Source: Apostichopus japonicus
Taxonomy: Eukaryota > Echinodermata > Holothuroidea > Aspidochirotida > Stichopodidae
DNA: 64,000 nucleotides
Direction: 5' to 3'
Assembly (NCBI RefSeq): GCF_037975245.1
Contig: NC_092576.1
Coordinates: 23,065,611 to 23,129,610, forward strand
Part shown: positions 37,514-47,855 of the stretch, in pieces
Layout of the letters: each line of letters starts with the position of its first letter
Position numbering within the stretch: position 1 is the first letter of the stretch
Made by a program: the position numbers and the translations under genes
Notes under the pieces: generated by a model
Databases searched by the model: none
What the model saw: the letters and a program-made list of their open reading frames with translations, nothing else
Told to the model about the DNA's origin: nothing

Positions 37514-40146
37514 CTACTTTTTAAATTTAGTAGGATACTTTGCAATTTTGATAGTAAGATGTTTCTTACGTGACTTTGTATTGTTAGTCATTATCAGTGA
37601 ATGGTTATTACTAAAGTAAGAGTCGTTGCTTGAACATACATGCCACCCCCCCCCCCCTCGCATTTTGCCTTGCTTTTACCTTAGACGGAATTCGCAGTAG
37701 AGTGTAAATTGAATTGAAAATAAAGAAAAACAGTGAAAAACGTTTAGACTAAGAAATAAAGTAAAATTTTAACTTTTCTGACAAATTTTGCAACATGTCT
37801 TTGTTCATCGTTTCAGCATCATAATATTGGTACTGCTTCCACCTACATCAATATTACAGATGATAAGTCAGTTTTCACTGCAAAATTTATAAAAGAAATG
37901 ACAAAGGATTGGAAACACTTAGAAACATCTCATGTACCCATAAACAATGGGATAGGTCCTAATTTTACACGTGTGCTATATGAATGAATGGTTTATGCAC
38001 ACCCACTATCTAGCAGACAACGCAAGAAGTGCACGACTGTGCTGAAACCAAAAAAAGCAAATGTATATCATGCAATAGTTCCAATAATTCTCTCTGAAAA
38101 GTCACTCTTCCTTCCGCACCCACACCCTGCCCCACCCCTCTCGCCCTTTCAAACGCACACAATCGTACATTCCAAAATCTCAGCACCCACGAAAATAGTT
38201 AGCACCTTTTTCATACTTATTTAATAATCTCCCAGAGTATTATCTGCCGCAAAATACTGTACCTTTAATATTCCTTGATCTTGCTGTTTCCGGTATCATC
38301 TCAGGACTGATGGATGTTGGCAGTTTACACGTATAAAACCTGTAAAACAAGAAAATAATGAACAAGAAAATAATGAAGTTAAAATTGTGACTCGTCTCGC
38401 TAATCTAAAAAGAAAGAAGGAAAACGTCTGAAAAAGTATGATGATTGTATCTCTCACGTTACTCAATCTTTTCCGAATAATGTGGAACAACACGTACCCA
38501 GCTAAGTGTTAATATAAAATGATTTCTCTACATGTATATAATTTATATAATTTACAGTTTACACATTATATACATAATGATATAACAACAAAACGCTATC
38601 ATTTCTTTAAGAAAACTGTAGCTGTCATGAAACAGTAAGGTTGATCATATTTCAAAGATTCCTCGCTGATTTTTTCGTTCTTCTCTCTGTTTCCTACTTT
38701 TAATGTGATAAATTTAAGCATGATAATACATCCATGTAAATGCAACAAAAACTTAAATATCTATAGCCTACTCGTGATGTACCCGCCTCGTGACAGGTAC
38801 GAGGCTCGGTTATAATAAACTACCCCGTGTTAAAGTGTCATGCACGTAACTGTTTCAACTAAGATTTAAACTGTACACATTTTACCGTAAAACTGTCACA
38901 GCTTCCATTTTTGGATGAAGAAGTTTTGATTACTATTGTTTTCTTTATAAAATATGCCTTCTTTTACCCAAAACAAGCAGCTTTACAAATTTTACAAGTT
39001 TCTGTCGGCTATTATGGGTATAATTTCGAAGATGGAATTCCCAAAAAATCGGAGTAATTGTTATTATCATCCAAGAGAATTTAAAGTGTATTTAAATAGT
39101 AGGAGTGTAAGGGTCTTAATAATAATTTATCTTCATTTTTATAATATTGAAATAAATTATTATTCAGCCCTTTATTTGTTGCAATGACAGTACATAAACT
39201 GTAGCGGTCTTTCATAATTGATGATTATATTCTGCTGTGTCACGAGTAAAACTAGGGTGATATTTTCATCTCGAAAATCTATCAGGGAATGGTATACCTG
39301 TTGGTGGGACTGAAATTTAGAAGCTGAATCTAAGAGGAAAGGGTCTTAGCTATTAGCCAATGATCATCTTGGCTGTTTCAAATGCATTTTGTGAAATTGC
39401 CGTCTTTCTTTATAACCAAACCTGTAGAACTATGATAATATATATTTTGTCTTCTACGCGGTGGTTTTATGTATAGGCCTGGACATTAATGTTAACCAAA
39501 ATACAAACATTGAAGACGTACGCTTAGACCTATATTAATTTATTGTGATCATTTTTCTCCTCCATATTGTAACGCTAACTCAGTCTAAGATTCTGAAGCG
39601 TCCAAAATATTCCCTGCTGAGGACTGGTGGTGGTATGGAAACAAATGCGGCTTGGATGGTTGTATGTTAGTAAACGACGAGCCTTAAATCTCGCTATTAC
39701 ATGCAAAAGATATAACACACAGATAAACGAGTAAAGAACAAGCGCTGTGTAGATTTCGCAATCTATTAGTATAACCAGCCACGGTACAAACAATACATCG
39801 GCACGAAGCCCTCAATAATAGGTAGAACATATGCACTTAACGATAATGGTCACAAACGAGGTCTCAATACCGAAGTAGAGTCCTATAACGATACGTACAA
39901 AAGTGTATAAAAGATGAATACAAGACAGATACAAGTACGACCACAATGGTCGGAGCCAGGGCTACTACCGAACCGAACGATTCAGATGGGGAGCGAAGAC
40001 TGGCCACAAGTCTTGAGGTCTGCTTCAGCTGAGCTGGTGAGCAGACATCACGTGACCTGTAATTATTACGTAATGTAGCCTACGACAATTAGAGGGCGAC
40101 ATATATGATGACCAACGGCATCACAATATTAATATCTTGTACTCAC
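37512..40146. other. AT-rich sequence, no gene supported
   Basis: Contains a C-run near 37645-37658, a pyrimidine-rich patch near 38105-38150 and several open frames of 60-80 codons without splice or domain support. If exons A2 (40147-40349) and E belong to one transcript, this is intron, and at least one further exon must lie here because A2 leaves phase 2 while E is read in phase 0. Confidence 0.45.
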
Positions 40147-40349
40147 CAAAGTTCTTTGAACCTCCTAGACTTTACTCCATAGTTCAATAGTCCATTAAAG
40201 TCTTCCTCAGTATGTTCAGCTGCGACTGCGTGAATTAATAACTTCTCCAGTGTCGAGAGGGTTGGTAAGCAAAGACCAGATTGGAGCACGATATTACCTT
40301 TATTTACCTTACTGTAGATACACAGCAGTACTAGTTTAAATATTGGTAT
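40147..40349 (-). CDS. Exon A2: paralogous domain exon of an unrecognised helical protein
   Basis: Minus strand, 203 nt. Acceptor: CCTCTCACTGCAG followed by ATA CCA ATA. Donor: CTTTG/GTGAGT. Encodes 67 residues starting IPIFKLVLLC, with IVLQSGLCLPTLSTLEK in the middle and HTEEDFNGLLNYG...FKEL at the end. It aligns along its length with exon A1 (56417-56634): both start IPI, contain IVL.S.L.L...T.EK, share TEED....YG..S...KEL, enter in phase 0 and leave in phase 2. This is strong evidence that both are real exons created by duplication. Exon C (51395-51514) ends in phase 0 and would join directly. Protein family unknown; an alpha-helical repeat is inferred. Confidence 0.7.
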
Positions 40350-40800
40350 CTGCAGTGAGAGGAATACCAGGATTAATATGATCGCATTTCCAACCCCTAC
40401 ATTTTTTTTAATTTTAGTTTCATTTATTGGCTTCAATTACAGTGTAACCTGCAATTGGTGATTAAATCATCAATGATGTAAATGTTAATATTTATTCCTT
40501 TCCGAATAGTATTGTATTAAAACAAAACAAACATAATGTTGCATTAAAACAAACACATATATTTTGGACAAGTTATCCTAAAAAAAAAAAAAAAAATAAG
40601 GGAATAAACTTGCAATATGAATTTTTTTAGAGCAGACTGTTTTATTGACCTAATATGATAACAATGCGCTATAAATATAATATCATTAGGCTATGTACAA
40701 CTCTAAACTGTGTATTTTGAGTTATGTTTTATTACTGTGTCACGGTGACACTGTCACCCGTACCTACCGGTCATGTAGTATAAACTATATACAAAGTGGA
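40350..40800. other. Intron-like sequence, nothing recognised
   Basis: AT-rich, with an A-run at about 40580-40596 and a short GGTGACA/TGTCACC inverted repeat near 40744-40758. No exon seen. Confidence 0.5.
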
Positions 40801-41113
40801 TATTCGTACAACTAGTCGTAAGAATAATTTATAAATACGCATTCGCAGTTGCTTTAACGTGGCTATTTTTACAACTAGGAGTACTATTTTTACGACTAGG
40901 AGTACTATTTTTACGACTAGGAGTAACAATAATTTCCGGTTAGGGTTAAGGTTAGGGTTAGTGTTTGGGGTTAGGGTTAGTGTTTGGGGTTAGGTTTAGG
41001 GTTAGGGTTACCCCTACTACATGCGCAGTTGCTTTATTTACTTTACTGCGCTTGAATTCGCCGATGTCGTGAGAATAGTTTATAAATAATTGTTACGACT
41101 AGTTATAAGAATA
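40801..41113. mobile_element. MITE-like element carrying telomere-like TTAGGG repeats
   Basis: The left arm starting TATTCGTACAACTAGTCGTA (40801 on) and the right arm ending GACTAGTTATAAGAATA (to 41113) are imperfect inverted copies over about 38 bp, both including ACTAGTCGTAA and a TTTATAAA-type word. Inside are three copies of a 25-bp unit (TTTTTACGACTAGGAGTACTA, about 40866-40925) and then a degenerate run of GGTTAGGGTTAG words at about 40938-41009. A second pair of words, GCGCAGTTGCTTTA and GCAGTTGCTTTAAC, also lies in each half. No ORF. A target-site duplication is not clear. Confidence 0.65.
40938..41009. repeat. Interstitial telomere-like (TTAGGG)n, degenerate
   Basis: Repeats of GGTTAGGGTTA interrupted by AGTGTTTGGGG words. 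TTAGGG is the metazoan telomere unit. Degeneration and the position inside a MITE-like element argue for an old interstitial copy and not a chromosome end. Confidence 0.8.
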
Positions 41114-43421
41114 GTCACGGCCAAACATATAATTGTATTAGCTTGCAATCCAGGTTAGTGTTCAATGTGTGATTGGAACCATTTTGGTTGCTTTTAACAT
41201 GCAAAATTCATCTTGTTAAGTCCAATAAAATAAAGGGTGAAAACAACAATATGTGACTCACCTATTTAATTACTATTTTTACTTTTATTTGCAAAATACA
41301 TCCATCGGACGCATTTGTTTAATTCCTCAAAATCTCCAGCGATTTAAATAGACTGATGCATATATTATTAATTATTACCTTACTTGGAGCAGCATTTCCT
41401 GGTGCCATACAATATCTTTTCTTTAACCACTGGTGTGTCAGAATATGCTCCAAACAACACGAATTACATATTTAGAAATTACGGCTGCATGTTTAAATTA
41501 ATGCAACTTGACGAGTCGTATAATTGTCCAGTACGTATGTAAATATGTAGGCAAAATGCCTAATAACAGTAATTGTCATGTGTGAGCAGTATAGCTTATT
41601 AATGTGTATTTCTCTCAGACTCGCAACATTGTTTAAATTCAATTAGAGATTAATCTCATTGGTTTAAAATTGCTGCTCGAAAGTGTATATATCCTATTAG
41701 TAGTACTGTAGGACTACCTGTTCCACATACCTATTTAATTTAGCCACATAAAGTGTATGATACTTTCTCCGTGGCCAGAATGAAACTGCAGAGCAAGGCG
41801 ATGCAGTCAAAAGAAGCCGACGCTCGCCCACAATTATCACGTTGACAACCCGCCACAGAGGAAAACATCTCCCGAGAATTCATCACACACTCGGCTTAGC
41901 ATACCTGTCTAGCTTAGTGTGGAGTCACGACTTGGTCTTCACTACACTGATTTTGTTTAGCAATTTTTTTGTAACTTTGCCATTTTTTGGGAGGGGAGTT
42001 ATGCACAGATTTTGTGCAGAATTTTTACTGATTTAATGTATATGATGAAGCCAGATAACTTGATATGTGATTAAGTTAACACAGCATTCTAAACAAGACG
42101 TGCACCAACGAATAACGTTGCTACACTGTGTCATCGCTCACCGAAGTGTGTTCGTGTATGTAACTAATTAAACCCAAGACTTATCTACTCTTCCTGATTA
42201 TTGCAATCATATTTGTATAAGATAAATGATGAGTAGGGGCCTAGTCTAGATAAGGTCAATGCTGCTTAAAATTCCGATCTTCAAGTTATCCATGAAAATC
42301 AGTTTAGCCTATATCTAATGAGACTTTCAAACTAGCCTAGATTATAAGCTGGCCGCCTCTAATAATGTGTGCAATTGGTGGCTTAGCTTCATCTTCAACT
42401 CTACTAAAGGAAATGCCAAGCATAATTAGTGAATTACGAGCACCTAGGCCCACTGATGCTAGGCCCAGTCTTAGTTCCTTCTTCTAAAATGAACGTTACA
42501 CTAAACCGGCGAGAATGTAGGCCTAGGCTCTATACAAGACTTTTGGCATTTAAAAAGCAACTTGACATAACGTTGAGCGAAAACACAAATCACCTCATGA
42601 AAGAAATCATTCATACCACAAGGGAAATCCGTGCCGCATGAATTATTCCAGAATAAGAATAAACAAAGCTCGTCAACATCTACACAGGCTACACTCCCTT
42701 TCTACCGTAAATCCATTTCTACGAGTAGGCAGTTGCGCATGTCATTACAACATGTGTGTAGATCACTGATCTACACTATCCTTTTCTCCATAATTTCAGT
42801 TAAAATCTTCATATTCCTCAGCTTTTTACAGGTTGGTTCCCACAGTGACATACATGTAAGTAATGCCCTAGTACATACATATAGTAATATATGGACGTGT
42901 CGTTGTCATATGCGCGGTGATGTTTTGAATATCCCAACATGGCCGCTGAACAACTTCCCGTGACTTCACGGCTCGCTATACAATCACCGTACGCGCAGCC
43001 TATCCATTTAGTGTAGACCAGTGGTGTATATGCACAGGGACTGGGGTTATAAGCGGATCAGTCGTTCAGTAGTTTGGTTTTCGTGCCCAGGTTCTTTCTT
43101 GGGCGACTTTTTCTTAAAAAGTATATGCACAGCGTTCTGTGTAGGCCTTAATTTAAACTAACATGACAGCTATAACTTTAAGTTTAAGCGGTTGCCGTAG
43201 TTGCCTTTAACATTAGACATAAAAATAACAAAAGTACCGTACACAGCGGTGACACAATTTCGTATTAAATGTAATATATTAGTCTGACAACAGTTTCAGC
43301 TTTACATTCACTTACCTGCATAGGCTACTTAGTGACAACCAACAACGGATGCAACCGTTTTAAAGCATCGCTAGCGCAATCAGGCTCGTATCCAGGATTT
43401 TCTAATCCGGGGGGCGCGAAT
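41114..43421. other. Unique AT-rich sequence, no gene supported
   Basis: One weak exon-like segment was seen on the minus strand at 41384-41429 (acceptor CACACCAG, donor CAA/GTAAGG), and a CAG/GTAAGTG donor-like site faces the minus strand near 43315. Neither has a phase or homology argument. The rest shows no repeat or ORF of note. Confidence 0.4.
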
Positions 43422-43525
43422 TACTATCTAAGAGGAGCGCCACCATCGGTTGGCGCGCAGCGTACATGAAAAATTCTGGTTTTGATACCCCCCAGATCAC
43501 CGGAAATGGCACTTCTCGGGCTTGA
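43422..43525. repeat. Dispersed repeat, copy 1
   Basis: About 104 bp homologous to 44588-44690. Shared words include ACTATCTAAG, AGCGCCA, GTTGGCGCG, CCCAGATC and GGAAATG.CACTTC. It is flanked by GC-rich words (GGGGGGCGCGAATT) in an otherwise AT-rich region. Confidence 0.75.
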
Positions 43526-44587
43526 AAATGACCAACCAGATGTACACTTTTGCCTGAGAACCAAGTATTTCCCAATAGTTTTTTTTTTCCATCCATAAAC
43601 TTTTTGAAGATTTTCTTCAGTCACAAATCATGTTCGACCTCATCGCATGTCCTGTGGATCATTGCTTTTGTAGGTGATTCTACGTCGCGGCCCACAATAC
43701 CCGACAGCCCCACTTTTCAAGGTTTTCAGCCCATTATTGGTCAGAATTTGAAAATTCACTTTAAAACGTACCCATAATATTGCAAAAAATGTCATCTATG
43801 GACAACCAATATAGAAAAACCTCCTCCAACCCCTAACAGACCGGTCAAAATTACACGAGTAGAGGGAAGTATGATGAAGAATGTTGGTAAGGAAATTTTC
43901 GAAAATTCAGACAGTTAATTTATTGGTGTACAAATATTAAACCCTCTTATAACGGCTATTATAAAACTTGGTTGAAGGAAATTAAATAATAGCAGATATT
44001 TCCGAAACCGAACACTACACACATAGGCGTAGGAGGCGGGGGGGGGGGGGTTCCTACTGAAAGAAAAATAAATTGCAATAAATTAATGTATAGCTAAGGA
44101 AATGAAAAAATATCTCCTTGATAATTAAAAAAAATAAAGTTCTAAGCTTGGTCGACTAATTCGCCATTACTAATGTAAAAGAGAATTTGACATAATTGGA
44201 CCTCCATGCTTTTTCTCCATCTACATAAGACATTTCGTTGTTTACATATTAGCATCCCGCTTTATACTGCGCAATTTCCACGGACTGTACGGTACACGAT
44301 GGTATGCGATGTAATAACCGATGCTTGCTTATATGATATTGACATTAACTTGTTGAACGCGCGCGGAGCGCGCGAAAAAAAATAGGTCATCTTCATCGGG
44401 CAAGTTACAGCCCCCCAAATCAAATTGGGTTCCTATGACTACACACATCGACAGTTTTGAGGCTGTTCATCCTGGAACCTCCATTTTCATGCTCACTGAT
44501 ATGATGTGATATCTGCTGTTTGCTTTACAAATTCGGACAGGTGCGCAGCGAATAATTTGCCAAGGGAGGGGCGAAGCCTGTAGGCAA
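43526..44587. other. Sequence between two copies of a dispersed repeat
   Basis: Holds a G-run at 44039-44050, a CGCGCG GAG CGCGCG hairpin near 44360, and short ORFs without support. Probably part of a larger transposon whose conserved ends are the two repeat copies, but no transposase remnant is visible. Confidence 0.4.
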
Positions 44588-44690
44588 ACTATCTAAGCGT
44601 AGCGCCATCACGAGTTGGCGCGAAGCGCACAAGAAAATTTTGGCCGAAAGTGCCTCCCAGATCGCTGGAAATGACACTTCCCATGCCTTG
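44588..44690. repeat. Dispersed repeat, copy 2
   Basis: See copy 1 at 43422-43525; same orientation, about 1165 bp apart, roughly 75-80 percent identical by eye. Confidence 0.75.
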
Positions 44691-45067
44691 TAAGTTGCAT
44701 CTAAGCATTTTCTATTGTGAAATTACTAGCGATATCATAAAAAAAATATGCTCGGGGGGGGGGCGGTCGCCCCCTTCCCGAAATGCGTCATGTTCCCCGA
44801 CGACTCGGTCTAGTTCGAGACCAGCCACAGTTGGTTTCATAGCACAATTGTTTAAGGCGTCCATACACACACACGCGAACGTTATGATAGACCATATATA
44901 GTATTTATATAGATACATTAGTTAGAGAGGAAAAATGGAAACGTCAAAAATGGAGTTGTCGGTGTAAGGGGTAAGGTGAGGCGCACGCCCCTTCCGAAGT
45001 CCTCGATCCGTCACTGGCTACCCGGCCATGTGTATATAATAGGGATCAGCGCTGTAATGATGTCACT

Positions 45068-45232
45068 GTTCCTCTTTCTCTTCCCGGTGTCTTGGCAGTT
45101 TTCTTTTACTCCCTCTTTCTCTCCGATTTCTCTCTTTCTTCTTTTTTCTTTTCCCTTCCTTCCTCTCCCCCTCCTCTTTTCCCCCTCTTTTTTCCCTTTT
45201 TCTTCTCTGTTTTCCTCTCCTCTTTTTCTTAC
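45068..45232. repeat. Polypyrimidine (CT-rich) tract
   Basis: About 165 bp with almost no purines on the plus strand (words such as CTCTTTCTTC). Translated frames here are low-complexity Ser/Phe or, in antisense, Lys/Glu runs and are not genes. Such tracts can form triplex DNA. Confidence 0.85.
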
Positions 45233-45242
45233 CTGGGGCGCG

Positions 45243-45331
45243 CCTGGCAATGGTTACTTTACCATTATTAAATTCAATTATTGAATTCAATGGTTACTTT
45301 ACCATTGCCAGGCTTACGCGCCTGGCAATGG
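45243..45331. repeat. CCTGGCAATGG inverted and direct repeat cluster
   Basis: CCTGGCAATGG at 45243-45253, its reverse complement CCATTGCCAGG at 45302-45312, and a third forward copy at 45321-45331. GGTTACTTTACCATT is also repeated directly at about 45252 and 45291. Looks like nested ends of a small foldback element. Confidence 0.7.
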
Positions 45332-46559
45332 TTATCGTATCGTTTAGAAACTCAATAGTAAACGATATAATGTGATCACAGACACAAATTAATAGTAACA
45401 ACGTTAGACAAACACACGTAGCGTCAATTGCGAGGTCTCTTACAGTGTAGCAAAGATATTCCGCCTTCGGAAGGTTAATTTTCTGTCTGTTGTGGCCGTG
45501 ACATTCTTCCTTAGAAAACATGGCGTATTATAGGCAATTTGTGGTATCCATTAAGGGGGGGGGGGGGCGGGGGACGGGTGTATACAGCGAATATTGGATA
45601 ATTGATTATGCATGTAGCTCGTGTACGTGTTGTGAGTGTGTGTTCAGGGGTGGGGAGGGGTTGTACTCGTTGACTATATTGGGTGTATCTGTCCGGGGTG
45701 GGGAGAGAGGGAAAGTAATGTTCTGACTGCTTTGATGGCAGTAAGGTTTATTGTCAAGTATTCGCATTATATTCGCTGCCTTCAGAAAAACAAAATAGAC
45801 AAACACACAACAAGACAAAATAAGTATCACGTGAAAGGAAGGAAAAATCTAGTTTTGGTTGTAGAGGAAATGCGGAGTAATAGTCGAATCAAAGCTTGTT
45901 GTAATAACAGTTGGTGTATTTCTCAACTTTCATAACTTGAATAAATTTCATTATAAAGTGTCGTATTATATTATAAGTTTACATATTACAATTTGGCGGT
46001 GCCGGTTGTTAGGAAATACCACAGTACAGGACCTAGCTAATGTGCTATAAAGATATGAACACCGGCTTCATAAACTTTGAATTATTTGGGCTGAAGAATT
46101 GAGCATAGCCTAACCCTTGCCCCCTCCCACCACGGGATTGAGTGAAATGCACATCACTTAAGTGGAAATTAATTGCACCTAAGTGAAATGTATTTCACTT
46201 CAGTGGAATTGCGAGGTAATGTTAAACCGGCTTGCCATACGTATGTACCCTGAATAAGGAAAAGTTCTGCCATATGCGTACATCAGAACCATTTTGAATC
46301 TGGAGCGCATTACTGAGTAGAGGGCGCAGTTCTAAAATAACACAAGTGGAATTTTCGATCTTTTCACACATGTCAAACAAGTTTGCAAAGGTTTAGCAGT
46401 ACTTTGCTTCCCCGTTATTAATAATACGCGATTCAAGAGGCCATCAATGGTGAAAATTAAGTAAACCTCTAGAAACAATCAACGGAATCTGACCATTAGT
46501 TGCATCAGGGCTACAATATTTACGACTTGTTCCTTCTAACAAGAGCCCAAGGGCACTGT
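45332..46559. other. No gene supported; G-rich and hairpin patches
   Basis: G-run at 45556-45567, two GGGGTGGGGAG-type words at 45650-45705, a perfect 9-bp-arm hairpin at 46181-46200, and a segment around 46305-46412 (AGAGGGCGCA...TTTAGCAG.ACTTT) that is loosely repeated at 49427-49550. Confidence 0.45.
46181..46200. repeat. Hairpin AAGTGAAAT GT ATTTCACTT
   Basis: Perfect 9-bp arms with a 2-nt loop. Similar half-words (CACTTAAGTGGAAATT, CTTCAGTGGAATT) flank it on both sides, so about 60 bp consists of variations of AGTG(G/A)AA. Confidence 0.8.
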
Positions 46560-46962
46560 GGTTCCTTGCTTGGGGTATATGACAATACACATAATATTAT
46601 CAAGCAAGATTGGGCTCAAATAGTCCAAGTAATTGTGGTCTTACATGTTCCCATAAAGTAACCAACACTATAGCCAACACTTTTGTGATCACAAAATGTG
46701 ATCGGATTTTGATGAAAAGGCACTTTTGAGATCTAAATATGGCGTCGAAAATGTAAGAAATATAAGAGACCTACAAGCATGTCAACATATATGATAACAT
46801 TGGTGACCTCAGATGACATGACCTTTAAGTTTCAAAATGTTCCACCACCCCATTCACAACTTGTCCCAAAATATCAACCATGTCACACCTTGGCATTGAG
46901 ATTTAATTGCATTAAATGTCCGAAAATTAACTTTGAACTTGTATACATAACTTCACACACAA

Positions 46963-46979
46963 AGGTCACCTGGAGGTCA
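46963..46979 (+). promoter_or_regulatory. AGGTCA direct repeat, 5-bp spacing (DR5-like)
   Basis: AGGTCA CCTGG AGGTCA. DR5 is the classical spacing of retinoic acid receptor elements. Occurrence is certain; any function is inference. Confidence 0.35.
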
Positions 46980-47347
46980 ACCAATTGACATTTTTGATCG
47001 GTGAGACCTAAATAGAGCATGACTGTAAAAATTCAAACATTTTTTCTTTGCCCATTTTCTCCCCCCAAAATACTACTTTTTTAACATTAGCTGACCTTTG
47101 GTGACGTTGGATCACATGACCGTTAAGTTTGAAAATATTCCCCTATACCATTTGCAACTTGTCCAAAAAATCAACCTTGTCACACCTTGGCACTGGGAGT
47201 TATTGCATTAAATGTCTGAAAATTAACTTGGCACACGAAGGTCAAACGGGGGCCAACCCATTGACATTTATGATCAGAAGGTACCTTTGACATCTGAAAA
47301 TAGCATAAAAACTGTAAAAATCCACAAAAACACGTAAAGGTAACCAG

Positions 47348-47371
47348 AGGTCAAATTGAGGTCAAGGGTCA
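47348..47371 (+). promoter_or_regulatory. DR5 plus DR1 composite of AGGTCA half-sites
   Basis: AGGTCA AATTG AGGTCA A GGGTCA: three half-sites giving 5-bp and 1-bp spacing. DR1 is the RXR/HNF4-type spacing. Lies within the dispersed element. Confidence 0.35.
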
Positions 47372-47474
47372 CCCAGATGCGGGTCGACAATTGGATAACA
47401 TTGAAGCAACTCCCAACCCTAACGGACATTTCGTTCTCAAGTTATCGCAAAAATACTAGTTTTTTATCATTAAT

Positions 47475-47490
47475 TGACCTTTAGTGACCT
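47475..47490 (-). promoter_or_regulatory. TGACCT direct repeat, 4-bp spacing (DR4-like)
   Basis: TGACCT TTAG TGACCT, a perfect DR4 read on the minus strand. It recurs as TGACCT TTGG TGACCT at 47623-47638. Confidence 0.35.
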
Positions 47491-47622
47491 CGGATCACAC
47501 GACCAATATATTTGAAAATGTTTGCCTAACCAGTTCACAACTTGTCCCAAAATATCAACCTTGGCGCACATTGGCACTGGGAGTTATTGCAGTTTTAATA
47601 TTTTCGGTTTTTGGACCATAAC

Positions 47623-47638
47623 TGACCTTTGGTGACCT
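47623..47638 (-). promoter_or_regulatory. Second perfect DR4 of TGACCT
   Basis: TGACCT TTGG TGACCT, in the next degenerate repeat of the same element. A third position (47092-47107) has one mismatch. Confidence 0.35.
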
Positions 47639-47758
47639 TTGTGGGCACCAAAAACAATAGGGCACACCTTCTCCATATGGCGGATCTATAGTCCAAGTTT
47701 GGCCTCAATCCAACATTCCCTTATTAAGATAGAGCGAACCCAAGCAAGTGTCACAGAC

Positions 47759-47774
47759 GCACACACACACACAC

Positions 47775-47812
<38 letters not shown>
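47759..47812. repeat. (CA)n microsatellite
   Basis: About 27 CA dinucleotides with a few TA interruptions, near the right end of the dispersed element. Confidence 0.95.
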
Positions 47813-47855
47813 GCCAACCTGACTGCATAGGTTCCTTTTGCTAAAGCAAGGAACC

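Larger units (their letters stand above)
46560..47855. mobile_element. Non-autonomous dispersed element rich in TGACCT/AGGTCA half-sites
   Basis: GGTTCCTTGCTT at 46560-46571 and its reverse complement AAGCAAGGAACC at 47844-47855 mark the ends. The right end also folds into a local hairpin (GGTTCCTTTTGCT/AGCAAGGAACC, 47830-47855). The interior is a degenerate repetition of about 330 bp: ATTGCATTAAATGTC, AAAATTAACTT, AAAGGTCA..., CAACC.ATTGACATTT.TGATC, GTGACCTCGGATCACATGACC, and TTGTCC.AAAATATCAACC. A second, partial copy is at 63612-64000. No protein is encoded. It could be a MITE-type or Helitron-type non-autonomous transposon; the terminal hairpin leaves both possible. Confidence 0.7.

Noticed and set aside
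40938-41009. Chromosome end (telomere)
   Set aside because: The TTAGGG run is short, degenerate and internal, flanked on both sides by inverted ends and ordinary sequence.
41384-41429. 46-nt minus-strand exon candidate
   Set aside because: The acceptor lacks a pyrimidine tract and its length does not fit the phases of exons C and A2 on either side.
45011-45290. Lys/Glu/Arg-rich and Ser/Phe-rich ORFs
   Set aside because: Low-complexity translation of a polypyrimidine tract.
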